Origin: CAZEAC01 sp964510065
Lineage (GTDB): Bacteria > Bdellovibrionota_C > UBA2361 > CAIXSY01
Length of the DNA: 64,000 nucleotides
Direction of reading: 5' to 3'
NCBI GenBank assembly: GCA_964510065.1
Contig: CAZEAC010000009.1
Location: 1-64,000 of the forward strand
A program made the position numbers and the translations under genes. Shown in pieces: positions 18,501 through 26,440 of the stretch (position 1 is its first letter; each line of letters begins with the position of its first letter). The notes beneath the pieces were generated by a model that did no database searches, had not been told where the DNA came from, and saw only the letters and a program-made list of their open reading frames with translations.

Positions 18501-19062
18501 AGGTGCGCTGCGTCTCAATGTCAAAACGTCGAATTGATCGGACGGTGCCGGACTCAAATTCTATTCGCACCGGCGAGGGCTCGGAAGGCGGATACAGATC
18601 GATAACGGTTCCACGTATGGCGACTTCACCGACCTCTTCGACAAGCGATACTTCGCGATAACCGAGACTTTTAATTTTTGCGCTAAGCCCGTCTCGCGAT
18701 ACAATGGAACGAGTTACTACTTTGCATGTGGCGCTCTCCAAGAAACTGACTGGGAGAACTTTCTGCAGTAGCGCTTCGATCGGTGTAACAATAATAAAGC
18801 TTTGCGCATGGCGCATTTTAAAAAGCGTGAGTAAGCGTTCAGCAGTGATATGTGGCTGTGGCGAGACAGATTCAAACGGCAGAGTGTCCCATGCTGGAAG
18901 CGATGAGATAATTCCGGGCGCGGCAAAAAACTCAAGATCTTCGCGAAGTGTCGCCGCCTGTTTTCGATTCTTGGTAACTACCAGAATTTTTGCATGGCGA
19001 GTGCGCTGAAGCTCTGTAAGCAGCCACGGTTTCGCCGAACCTTGAAATCCAATGTAGCGCAT
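15598..19062 (-). CDS. mfd: Transcription-repair coupling factor Mfd
   Basis: Mfd displaces RNA polymerase stalled at DNA lesions and recruits UvrA. The 1154-residue protein has the full layout: UvrB-homology N-terminal module, an RNA-polymerase-interacting domain near KEGDFVVHVDYGIGRYHGL, and the RecG-like translocase with Walker A GDVGFGKTEVA, DEEH box (IDEEHRFG), TATPIPRTLHMSL and QLRGRVGRSKAQAY. The C-terminal TRCF domain (PEIKFGFSAFIPEWYI) is also present. Length is normal for the family. The start at 19062 is immediately next to a palindromic repeat, so the promoter must lie within or beyond it. Confidence 0.96.
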   Translation of the reverse strand: MRYIGFQGSAKPWLLTELQRTRHAKILVVTKNRKQAATLREDLEFFAAPGIISSLPAWDTLPFESVSPQPHITAERLLTLFKMRHAQSFIIVTPIEALLQKVLPVSFLESATCKVVTRSIVSRDGLSAKIKSLGYREVSLVEEVGEVAIRGTVIDLYPPSEPSPVRIEFESGTVRSIRRFDIETQRTSSNTESILATPVRELIELGTSASSESEIRFATQKLEARSKEYDVPSRELSRILAQLRDVSQIPGAESLLAIFTTFSTLFEYFPNDLQVVLDEKTELLKALEDFEDIIDEREKRLREDHYLIPTRQELFLSGIELTEKLLATSHHIFDDIAVRTDEQKEKVKHLHCESLITLTTKLKTQIGSGDALTPLIGYLNRVRGDGARVCIAIGSQVRAERVKRALLDLDVEAPVLEGSVNEWLYAAHPAPVVIAVGHLSEGVYLVDQKTVFIAEQDLFSERSYRTFRKSKTSIKKLLGSLAQLKEGDFVVHVDYGIGRYHGLTHKEVGDAESDFLRIDYADSKLFLPVHNIAKIQKFVAAEGQKPALDKLGSNRWVNTKEKIKQAVLPLAGDLIKLYAQRSVAKGWRYEPPGAEDERFADSFAFNETTDQLKAIDEILADMGSDKPMDRLVCGDVGFGKTEVAMRAAFKCLQHARQVAVLVPTTLLAEQHYRSFKARFEGYSMKIGVVSRFVSNAENKKTLDSLASGELDIIIGTHRLLQRDVVFRDIGLLIIDEEHRFGVKQKEQLKRFRREVDVLTLTATPIPRTLHMSLLGVRDASIISTPPTDRRVIRTYIATFDEALARDAILRELQRQGQSFFVHNRVDSIVGITHRLRELVPEARFEFAHGQMSDVHLENIMHRFINKEFDVLVTTTIIESGIDIPNANTIIIDRADRYGLAQLYQLRGRVGRSKAQAYAYFIIPKATKLSSDAQQRLKAIQSLDDLGLGFNLAVRDLEIRGAGNLLGKEQSGNVLAVGFELYCKILKEAVLHLKGDEIELEEVLEPEIKFGFSAFIPEWYIPDISERLVLYQRLASVRTSEEMDELVAETHDRFGPIPREVYEFSELMRLRATLRSYGVARAEGTTERISLAFSPRARIELPKILALTSNQPKLYSFGKNLTLTLREAPPGDPSELYWKIRSLLESIGQSDTSKG

Positions 19063-19065
19063 TTA

Positions 19066-19187
19066 GTTACTCGGGTATTCTTTCCCCCACTCCGTGACCT
19101 CTGTGTCTCTGTGGTTTAAGTATTTATTAAACCACAGAGACACAGAGGTCACGGAGTGGGGGGCTACCCACCCTCAATGAGTAATTA
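19066..19187. repeat. CACAGAG-type nested palindrome, copy 5
   Basis: The core inverted repeat is 36 bp and perfect (19084-19119 and 19127-19162) around a 7-bp loop. Ends read GTTACTCGGGTA and CAATGAGTAATTA. Relative to copy 2 the arms carry CTCCGTG instead of CTCTGTG, with the matching change in the opposite arm. It lies directly upstream of the mfd start codon (19062), between mfd and pilT, which are divergent. Confidence 0.9.
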
Positions 19188-19414
19188 GCGAGTTTATTAC
19201 TAACCATTCGATATTACTACAGAATAAACCCTGAAATAATCGATGCCGTCCTTAAATCCCTTAAAAAATCTGCCGATACACTCTACAAGAGGTTCGTACA
19301 GGGAGCTTCAATTGATAGTTGAGTTTATTGGGTCGCAGAGTGAACCGATGAACTCTCTCGAAATTTCACGCAGTTGGTCATAATCGCCGATTTTACTTCT
19401 TAGGGCAAACGCCT
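19188..19414. other. Upstream region of pilT
   Basis: About 230 bp of AT-richer sequence between repeat copy 5 and the pilT start. It should hold the pilT promoter, but I see no element I can name with confidence. The only translational signal is TAGGGCAA shortly before the ATG at 19415. Confidence 0.4.
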
Positions 19415-20494
19415 ATGGACATCGCACAGCTTCTCCAATTCTCATGTCAAAACGACGCATCAGATCTTCACATCAGCGCCGGCGAGCCACCTATGATTCG
19501 TGTGCATGGTGACGTCAAGAAAATTAAAGCGCCCGCTCTTACTGTCGAGCAGACGCACGCGATGATTTACGACATCATGAACGACTTCCAAAGGAAAACG
19601 TTCGAAGAGTTTAATGATATCGATTTTTCGATGCAGCTCGGAGAGCTTGCGCGTTTTCGCGTAAACGTATTCAAGCAAAATCGCGGTGTTGGGGCGGTGT
19701 TTCGAAAGATTCCGACCAAGATTCTGAGTTTGGAAGAACTTAACATGCCGACGATTCTTGCGGATATTTCTCGCAAAGAGAAAGGTCTCGTCCTTGTTAC
19801 CGGTCCGACTGGATCCGGTAAATCGACGACGCTCGCTGGTATGATTGATCTGATCAATGATGAGCTCGAGGGCCATATCCTGACCGTTGAAGATCCAATT
19901 GAATTCGTGCATCGCTCGAAAAAATGTCTGGTTAATCAACGTGAAGTTGGGCCACATACCAAATCTTTCAATAACGCGCTGCGTGCGGCGCTCCGTGAAG
20001 ATCCGGATATCATTCTCGTTGGTGAAATGCGCGACCTTGAGACAATTCAGCTCGCGCTTACCGCCGCGGAAACTGGTCACCTTGTGTTTGGTACACTGCA
20101 TACCTCGAGCGCGCCTAAGACTGTTGACCGTGTTATCGACGTGTTTCCACCTAACCAGCAGGCGCAGGTGCGCGCGATGTTCGCCGAGTCGATTCAAGCA
20201 ATTATTACCCAGACGCTCTGCAAAAAGATTGGTGGAGGTCGAGCCGCCGGGCTTGAAATACTTATTGGGACGACCGCAATCAAAAACCTCATTCGTGAGG
20301 GTAAGATCCACCAAATTCCGAGCGCGATGCAAACCTCGCAAGGCATCGGTATGCAGACCATGGAAATGCATCTTAAAGAGCTTGTCGACAGAAATATAAT
20401 CACCAAAGAAACAGCTATTGAAAAAACTGGTAACCAAGACCTCTTTAAAGAAGAAGAAGAGGGAATCGCGGCTTCGTCACCACGGAGAAGATAG
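19415..20494 (+). CDS. pilT: Type IV pilus retraction ATPase PilT
   Basis: PilT is the hexameric ATPase that depolymerises type IV pili for twitching motility. The 359-residue protein has the family blocks in order: ASDLHISAGEPP, Walker A GPTGSGKSTTLA, Asp box (VEDPIEFVH), Walker B region DIILVGEMRDLETI, His box (GHLVFGTLHTSSA), and the PilT-diagnostic AIKNLIREGK variant of AIRNLIRE near residue 290. The C-terminus is extended by an acidic and basic tail. It is followed 45 bp later by a second PilT-like gene, the usual pilT-pilU pair. Confidence 0.95.
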   Translation: MDIAQLLQFSCQNDASDLHISAGEPPMIRVHGDVKKIKAPALTVEQTHAMIYDIMNDFQRKTFEEFNDIDFSMQLGELARFRVNVFKQNRGVGAVFRKIPTKILSLEELNMPTILADISRKEKGLVLVTGPTGSGKSTTLAGMIDLINDELEGHILTVEDPIEFVHRSKKCLVNQREVGPHTKSFNNALRAALREDPDIILVGEMRDLETIQLALTAAETGHLVFGTLHTSSAPKTVDRVIDVFPPNQQAQVRAMFAESIQAIITQTLCKKIGGGRAAGLEILIGTTAIKNLIREGKIHQIPSAMQTSQGIGMQTMEMHLKELVDRNIITKETAIEKTGNQDLFKEEEEGIAASSPRRR

Positions 20495-20539
20495 TCGGGG
20501 AGCGCGCTGCGGGATAATTAACGTTGAGGAGAACGAACC

Positions 20540-21718
20540 ATGCTCGATATTACTAAGTTACTTAGCGTGATGGTGGAACACGACGCATCCGATATTTATC
20601 TCACCGTCGATAGCCCGCCAATGTATCGAATTAATGGTGCCGTTCGTCCGGCTGGCAATCGTTGCCTTCAAACAACCGACACCGAGCAGCTTGCCAACAG
20701 TATCATGAATGACAAGCAGCAGCGTGAGTTCATGGAGACCAACGAGATGAATTTGGCGCTGTATTATCAATCCTTGGGCAGATTCCGCGTCAATATTTTT
20801 CGTCAACGCACCTTCATGGGAATGGTGATACGTCAGATAAAATCTAATATCCTCACGATTGACGATCTTGAGCTCCCGCAGGTGCTAAAAGATGTCTCGA
20901 TGACGAAGCGCGGATTAGTGCTGCTCGTCGGCGCGACGGGTTCTGGAAAATCAACAACGCTTGCGGCGATGATTGATTATCGTAATCAGAATAGTGCCGG
21001 CCATATCATCAGTATCGAAGATCCGATCGAATTTGTTCACGTGCATAAAAAGTCAATTGTTACTCAACGTGAAATCGGCATGGACACGCAGTCTTATCAC
21101 ATTGCGCTCAAAAATTCTTTGCGACAGGCGCCTGACGTAGTGTTTATCGGCGAAATTCGCGATCTTGAAACTATGGAAGCGGCGATTACATTCGCCGAAA
21201 CCGGGCACCTTTGTTTGGCAACGTTGCACAGTAACAACGCTAACCAGGCGATGGAACGAATCATGAACTTCTTTCCTGCGGAACGGCACGCACAGATCTA
21301 TATGCAGCTCAGCCTCAATCTCCGAGGAATTATCAGCCAGCGGCTCGTGCGATCAGTCGACGGTGGTCGAGTCGCAGCAATAGAGATACTACTCGACAGC
21401 CCGAGAGTTAAGGATCTTGTACATAAGGCCGCAATTGCCGAGTTAAAAGAAGCGATGGAAAAAAGTACCAACTTTGGTATGCAGACGTTCGATCAGTCGC
21501 TATTTGATCACTACAAAGCTGGAAAGATCACTTTGGAAGAAGCACTTAAAAATGCAGATAGCGCGAACAATCTAAGGCTTCGTGTCAAACTCTCTGAAGA
21601 AGGGGCCGCAAGCTTCGAGAAAGATAAACGTGCCGCGGCAGGTCCTGCGCCTAAGAATGATAACAAGGTCGCTGATGCGCCGAAGGGCGAGGAGCTAAAG
21701 CTGCATCTTGATATGTAG
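20540..21718 (+). CDS. pilU: Second PilT-family ATPase (PilU-like)
   Basis: A 392-residue paralogue of the preceding gene, with ASDIYLTVDSPP, Walker A GATGSGKSTTLA, IEDPIEFVH, VVFIGEIRDLETM and GHLCLATLHSNNA. The AIRNLIRE motif of PilT is replaced by RVKDLVHKAA, as expected for PilU-type accessory retraction ATPases that act with PilT. An Ala/Lys-rich C-terminal tail of about 40 residues (AAAGPAPKNDNKVADAPKGE) is likely disordered. A clear ribosome site (GAGGAGAACG) precedes the ATG. The retraction accessory role is inferred from family and position. Confidence 0.88.
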   Translation: MLDITKLLSVMVEHDASDIYLTVDSPPMYRINGAVRPAGNRCLQTTDTEQLANSIMNDKQQREFMETNEMNLALYYQSLGRFRVNIFRQRTFMGMVIRQIKSNILTIDDLELPQVLKDVSMTKRGLVLLVGATGSGKSTTLAAMIDYRNQNSAGHIISIEDPIEFVHVHKKSIVTQREIGMDTQSYHIALKNSLRQAPDVVFIGEIRDLETMEAAITFAETGHLCLATLHSNNANQAMERIMNFFPAERHAQIYMQLSLNLRGIISQRLVRSVDGGRVAAIEILLDSPRVKDLVHKAAIAELKEAMEKSTNFGMQTFDQSLFDHYKAGKITLEEALKNADSANNLRLRVKLSEEGAASFEKDKRAAAGPAPKNDNKVADAPKGEELKLHLDM

Positions 21719-21819
21719 CAGTGTATCGAAGGGGCTCGACGGAGGCTGCTAAATATCAATGGATTCCAAGCCTTACGGCACAGTTGCGTACGAATGTAGT
21801 TGGTCCATAATCGCCCTTC

Positions 21820-23439
21820 ATGGGTATTTTTGAGCTTCATTTCTCAACTCGCGGCTCGGCCGTGGAGCTTGTCCGTACCCGATTTTCGCACCCAACCTTG
21901 CCCACCCTGTTGGAGTGTGCGCGCGGCCGTGGAATAGGGGCACATTCGCACCTCGGTGCATTTCAGTGGACCAGCGCGGTGCAGGCCCTTGCGGTTTTGA
22001 TGTTACGAAGTGCCGCTGCGTTATCCAGCGATCGTAATGGCGTGTTGCCCACGCTTCAAGGAAGCGCCGGATCGTTTGCGTCTTCGCTCGATTTTAGTAT
22101 TCGAAAGAATAGCTCTTGGCTGCAGCAGATGTTCGGAAAAAATGCGCATGGCCGTGTGCTTTCGCGACGACTCTTCCCCCGGGCAAATTCCGGCATGAAA
22201 CGGGTTGGACCGGTTACTGTAGGCGTGAATCGGATGCTCCTCGGTGAGATTGAAATTTCGATCTATGTGAACGGAGAGCTTGAAAGTGATCCCGCACGGC
22301 TCGCCACGCTCGCTGCTTCGATAGAGGCAGATTGGCGTCCGCATCACCAATCATCTCGCACCTCGCGTTGTGCCGAGCAGCTCTCGGCTGAAAGTGAGTC
22401 TGAAATTTCTCGCGAGCAAGCAATACGCCCTTTGCTCTCGGTTGTAATTCGAGACGAGATACTTTCTTCATTGCGAATGACTGATATTTTTAGCGAAGCT
22501 GGTTTTCAGCATGAAGCTGAGCGCCTTGCAAATTGCCGCGCTTTCTCTTCGATGACGGGTCGACATTTTCGCCCCTTTTCGGAGCTTGATTATTTCATTG
22601 GCCGTCGTCAGCGTGATGTGAGTTTGCAGGAAGACGAAAATGTGCGTCGGCTTCTTACCCAGGATCCGCCGATTCGAGTCGGCCTTGCGGTGATTCCCTC
22701 GGCTGCTTCGGCGCTTTTTTACTATTTAAAGCTGATCAAGGGATATAACTTAGATTTTCAGGTTAGTGCAGTTGATACCGGGCAATTGGTACGGAGTATC
22801 TTATCACAGTCTGATTGCGAGCTCCCCGATCTTTTCAGTATGGGCGCGCCATCGGCGGCGAGATTATTTGCGCTGCCGACCAAACATGAATATCGACCGT
22901 TCATGTTGTTTCCGAAATTTAGTGCGCGTTTTGTCGCGTCCCCAGGATTGCGCAGGAACCCTAAAAATCCGTTCGAACATCCTTGCCGCTGTGTTGGTCC
23001 AGAGTTTTATGTTGAGCGCCTCGAAGACGCAGGTGTGCTTAAAGAACGGAAGATGAAGCTTATTGTGCAATCGCCTTCCGAAATTTTTCAATCGATGAAA
23101 GTGGAAAATGACGATGGGATTGCGCTTCTTTTCGCGCCGCATCACCAGATAAATGTCGCGCTCAATAAGTGCCGTTACCTTGACGACAGGTATTATCCGC
23201 TCGCCCTTGAAAACAGTATCGCAGTGGCGCACAGCGCGTTTCTCGGACAAAAGGCGCGTGCTGAGGCGCTGTGTGTGGCGCTTCGAAACGCGTGGATAAC
23301 GCTTCGAAACGGCGGGCCAGAGTTAGATACTATTGTGGGATTTTTTACCTCGGATCCCGGCTATATGCGTCCGCTATGTAAAGCGGCGGGCATAACCTCT
23401 GGCGTGACTCCGCTCTTCGCGGAGAGCGCCGTCGGCTAA
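21820..23439 (+). CDS. 539-residue protein, N-terminal orphan plus SBP-like C-terminal region
   Basis: No close family recognised. There is no signal peptide, so it is probably cytoplasmic. The C-terminal half has a stretch resembling a type 2 periplasmic-binding fold as seen in NrtA/SsuA/THI5-like proteins: IRVGLAVIPSAASALFYYLK, then VDTGQLVRSILS and FSMGAPSAARLFALP. A cytoplasmic protein with that fold would be a sensor or enzyme, not a transport receptor. The resemblance is only at the motif level. The gene starts 101 bp after pilU on the same strand, so a link to pilus retraction is possible by context. Confidence 0.6.
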   Translation: MGIFELHFSTRGSAVELVRTRFSHPTLPTLLECARGRGIGAHSHLGAFQWTSAVQALAVLMLRSAAALSSDRNGVLPTLQGSAGSFASSLDFSIRKNSSWLQQMFGKNAHGRVLSRRLFPRANSGMKRVGPVTVGVNRMLLGEIEISIYVNGELESDPARLATLAASIEADWRPHHQSSRTSRCAEQLSAESESEISREQAIRPLLSVVIRDEILSSLRMTDIFSEAGFQHEAERLANCRAFSSMTGRHFRPFSELDYFIGRRQRDVSLQEDENVRRLLTQDPPIRVGLAVIPSAASALFYYLKLIKGYNLDFQVSAVDTGQLVRSILSQSDCELPDLFSMGAPSAARLFALPTKHEYRPFMLFPKFSARFVASPGLRRNPKNPFEHPCRCVGPEFYVERLEDAGVLKERKMKLIVQSPSEIFQSMKVENDDGIALLFAPHHQINVALNKCRYLDDRYYPLALENSIAVAHSAFLGQKARAEALCVALRNAWITLRNGGPELDTIVGFFTSDPGYMRPLCKAAGITSGVTPLFAESAVG

Positions 23440-23755
23440 CCTTTGAGTACATTCCCAGTCCATGCTACCTTTATGGGTAGTGTGGGTAGACGGAGAGCTT
23501 TTGTTTAAGGTTATTCCAGCGATCGTATCTGTCTAGTATCTAAATCGCTTCTCTTCATATCGATACAACTGCGCAGCCTTATCGCGAGGTGAGTTGTCCC
23601 TTGAGCTTTTGAATTGCTTATATCCTTCGAAATCTTAAGGGACATCTCTCCGAGCGATGTTCAAAAGGGCTAACCCAAAGTTGGGTCTGTCTCTGGTATG
23701 GCTCGGAACCGGTAGGATTCTAAGGATCTAACCGCACGCCGGGTGATTAGCTAAT
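23440..23755. other. Structured intergenic region before a G+C-rich gene
   Basis: 316 bp without a gene. It holds an 8-bp inverted repeat TGTCCCTT/AAGGGACA (23595-23602 and 23637-23644), a short AACCCA/TGGGT hairpin near 23673, and CCGCAC...GTGCGG (about 23731-23760) reaching the possible GTG start of the next gene. These could be leader structures, but I cannot match them to a known riboswitch. Confidence 0.4.
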
Positions 23756-23776
23756 GTGCGGAAGAAAGCAAAACCA

Positions 23777-24223
23777 ATGAAGGAGACATGTGTGGTCGGA
23801 ATGGCCAAGCCTCAGGCTTGGTTGGTGGTTGGCATCGCAGCGCTGGTCTACATTGGCTTCGGTAGCCTGCCGAAGCCCAGTATGGACTATACGTTGCCGG
23901 TGGTGGCCACGGTTGTTGCCGCCACTGCGGCGACTGAGGTGCTTGCACCTCCGGTCGCAGTCGGTGGTGGGGACGACGCGGCGTACAACGCCCTTTTGGG
24001 GGCGTTTTTCGCAAGCACGGCCTGTCTGTGTGCCGAGGAGCTTGCAGCGTGGACATCCACGCACGACGAGCTCCCGGCGGCGCTGAACTGTGGTGGTCAC
24101 TTCGGTGACCACTGCGCGAAGAAGAAGGGAGCAGATATTGCGTTCTTCGAGAAAGCGGGGCACTGGTATGACCATAAGGACGCGATCCAGCGCCCATGGC
24201 GTATCGGATACGCCGCGAATTGA
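23777..24223 (+). CDS. Small membrane protein, G+C-rich, possibly acquired
   Basis: This encodes 148 residues from the ATG at 23777; GTG at 23756 and ATG at 23801 are alternatives. Two hydrophobic segments occupy roughly residues 12-32 and 36-60 (AWLVVGIAALVYIGFGSLP; LPVVATVVAATAATEVLAPP). The second half has Cys and His residues (TACLCAEELAAWTS; NCGGHFGDHC) that could bind metal. Base composition and codon choice are visibly richer in G+C than the flanking genes, and the gene ends at a strong hairpin, so it may be a horizontally acquired unit. No family recognised. Confidence 0.6.
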   Translation: MKETCVVGMAKPQAWLVVGIAALVYIGFGSLPKPSMDYTLPVVATVVAATAATEVLAPPVAVGGGDDAAYNALLGAFFASTACLCAEELAAWTSTHDELPAALNCGGHFGDHCAKKKGADIAFFEKAGHWYDHKDAIQRPWRIGYAAN

Positions 24224-24237
24224 GTTGTGAATTGTCA

Positions 24238-24270
24238 TGCCGCGGGAATGTCCAAACCATTCCCGCGGCA
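24238..24270 (+). terminator. Strong hairpin after the 23777 gene
   Basis: A perfect 13-bp stem (TGCCGCGGGAATG, 24238-24250, and its complement 24258-24270) with a 7-base loop, 15 bp after the stop codon. There is no T-run after it, so it may act as an mRNA 3' stabiliser or as a terminator needing a factor. Confidence 0.65.
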
Positions 24271-24312
24271 TTAAGTAGGTTCGAGAAAGCTCTCGTCACT
24301 CACACCGCACTT

Positions 24313-24951
24313 TCAACTTTCAGTGCAGCTGTGCTGAAGATCTTGCAAGGCATCTTCGACCTGACTCAGATCGCGGCGTGCCCGTTTCGAGAGCGGCTGG
24401 CGATCAAAAACATCTGAAACTTCGTAGAAATCGTTTCGAAGATGGCTCAATTCTTGATGTACCTGCGAAGCCGAGAGCCGCGACCACTCAATCTTATTGT
24501 GAAAGTAGGAAGCCTGGCTTACAAAATGACGAAGTTTCTCAAGCGCATACCAATGAACGTGATTTGAGAGCTCGTCGTCGATCTGATCAAGCGCTTCGCG
24601 CGAGCGATCCTCAAGCACATGTGCACGGGTCATAAGCCTCTCATACTCCGCGCGGGAAGTTTGCGGCGCATAGTTGGAATTTCGCCGCAAATCTTCAACA
24701 TAGCAGACGCTGCCCTCGCGCCAGTCTCGGCAATATGTCTTTGGTATACCTTCGGTCTTACAGCTAAAAGGGCAGGAGCGACCTTCAAGGCGACCGCGCG
24801 GTCCTTGCGGATAATACGCCGGTTCGCGAACTGGCGGAGACCAGTGCGGATGTCCCCTGGGTTTTGATTTTCAAGGATCTGCAAACGCGTGAAGCGGGAT
24901 AAGTATCGCCGCGCAGGCGCTTAAGAAAATGTGCGAAGTGCTTTTTGTCAT
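24313..24951 (-). pseudogene. Secreted coiled-coil protein gene interrupted by in-frame TGA
   Basis: Reading from the ATG at 24951 gives a clean signal peptide (HIFLSACAAILIPLHAFADP), then an in-frame TGA at 24873-24871 as codon 27. After that the same frame stays open for 185 more codons to the TGA at 24313. The post-stop part looks like real protein: a Cys-containing stretch (SCPFSCKTEGIPKTYCRDW; GSVCYVEDLRRN) and then a helical, coiled-coil-like region (RSREALDQIDDELSNHV; LSHLRNDFYEVSDVF). A TTG at codon 88 (24690) could start a shorter product without a signal. Most likely a nonsense mutation, e.g. from TGG. No family recognised. Confidence 0.6.
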
Positions 24952-25034
24952 ACAATACTCTTAAGAAGAAACATTACTGTGTAAGACGCTAGAAGCGCCG
25001 CGAATATTCAGTGTAGCGAGTTGACTTGTTTAAG

Positions 25035-25062
25035 CCGGCCCCGATCAATGTAGGTCGGCCGG
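25035..25062. other. Hairpin upstream of the glycosyltransferase operon
   Basis: CCGGCC (25035-25040) pairs with GGCCGG (25057-25062), extended inward by CC/GG. It lies in the 175-bp gap between two divergent genes, about 65 bp before the glycosyltransferase start, so it would be in the 5' leader if the promoter is upstream of it. Confidence 0.35.
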
Positions 25063-25126
25063 TGTATATTAGAATTATGTTAGAGATGTTTTTGTAGTTC
25101 CAAATTAAGGAGATTATTAGCAAAGT

Positions 25127-26440
25127 GTGGCTCCCATGCCCCGGCCGACCATCGTGCATATCTCTGTGCAAGATCCTGCTCATATGACCGGCGGGCAAGG
25201 AGTTCATGCGTTGCACCTTGCGCGAGCCCAGTTAGCACTCGGCTATGAAGTTATATACTACTCGATACGTTTGCGTGGTGAGCCGTCTCTTGAGCAGTAC
25301 CATTTCCCCGAGGGCACGTTGACTGTGCATCGTTTCTCAGTCAGTGATTCTGAGCATATCGATACTCCGTATCATGGTTCGGAGGCTGTGCAGTACTCGC
25401 GGCAGTTTGAATTCGTTGATTCCTTTGTTGCGGAGTTGCGTCGTCGCTGGACTCCTGACAGTTGCCTTATTAATCTTCACGGATTTTTTCATGTACCCCT
25501 CGCCGCGCATCGGCTAAAAGATTACCGCGTCCTTAGCACCTACAATCTCCTTTTGAGTGAAAGGATGCGAAGAACTGGTGAACAAAATCAGGATATGTTT
25601 TGGCGCGTGCGTGCCGGCGAGATTGCCTCTTTCTTCGCAAGTCCGGCGATTCACGCAATCGCGCCCGGAATGAAGGAAGAGATACTTCATGTTACTCGAG
25701 ATTGTGCGGATCCGCGCTGTCGCGATGAGCTTGCACGTTATCCACTTCGAGTTCCCGAAGACCCGGAAGTAGCGTTTGCTGAAATTGAAACGAAAATCTC
25801 CGTTGTCGCCCATGCGGTAGAATCGATCTTTCTTGATCAACCGATAGCTTCGGGTGTGGAGGATACGGTCGGCGCGTGGGGCAGGGTGTCCCCGGAGAAA
25901 GGATTTGAATATCTTATTGAAGCTGCGGCGCAACTCCCGGAACTGCGCTTTAAGATTTGGGGAACGAGCGGTGACGCCGAGCGTTCGCGGCGCGCCTACA
26001 GAGAACGACTGGAATCGATGGCACACGAGTGTCCGAATGTCTCGCTCGATTTTCGCCCTGGTGGTATTCGCGGCGAGGAGCGTATTGCACTAGTTGATTC
26101 GGTGGCGATAGTGGTTGTGCCATCGTCGTATGAACCTTTTGGTCTGGTAAATCTCGAAGCACTGAGTCGCGGCAAGCCAGTGGTTACCAGTCTGAGCGTG
26201 GGAGGCCGCTACATTATGGGAGGTGATTCCGAAGGTGCTTTGCCCTGGGGCTATCTTGTTCGATCGGACTCGCAGCTATTTGCAGCGGCAATTCGAGATG
26301 CTCTTAAGAGCTACTTTGCTTTGGCCGGCGCGAAACGGCGCCTGATGCAAGTTGCAGCACGAACACGGGCTGAAAGCTTTCCGCGTTATGAGCCGATGGC
26401 GCAAAAGCTAATCGAGATTATGGAGCGGAGCCGTGCTTGA
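25127..26440 (+). CDS. Glycosyltransferase family 4-like
   Basis: A GT-B fold retaining glycosyltransferase, 437 residues. The N-terminal domain has GGQGVHALHLARAQLALGY, typical of GT4 acceptor-side loops. The C-terminal donor domain has GRVSPEKGFEYLIEAA, FKIWGTSGDAE and the diagnostic EPFGLVNLEALSRGKPVVTS with its paired Glu residues (EX7E). The donor sugar and acceptor are unknown. The GTG at 25127 is the first start; an ATG three codons later gives nearly the same protein. The stop overlaps the next gene by 8 bp, so the sulfotransferase is translated with it, suggesting a sulfated glycan or glycolipid product. Confidence 0.85.
   Translation: MAPMPRPTIVHISVQDPAHMTGGQGVHALHLARAQLALGYEVIYYSIRLRGEPSLEQYHFPEGTLTVHRFSVSDSEHIDTPYHGSEAVQYSRQFEFVDSFVAELRRRWTPDSCLINLHGFFHVPLAAHRLKDYRVLSTYNLLLSERMRRTGEQNQDMFWRVRAGEIASFFASPAIHAIAPGMKEEILHVTRDCADPRCRDELARYPLRVPEDPEVAFAEIETKISVVAHAVESIFLDQPIASGVEDTVGAWGRVSPEKGFEYLIEAAAQLPELRFKIWGTSGDAERSRRAYRERLESMAHECPNVSLDFRPGGIRGEERIALVDSVAIVVVPSSYEPFGLVNLEALSRGKPVVTSLSVGGRYIMGGDSEGALPWGYLVRSDSQLFAAAIRDALKSYFALAGAKRRLMQVAARTRAESFPRYEPMAQKLIEIMERSRA

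Noticed and set aside
24871..24873. Selenocysteine at the in-frame TGA
   Set aside because: The residue just after a signal peptide is an unlikely place, and no SECIS-like hairpin is evident right after it. A nonsense mutation is simpler.
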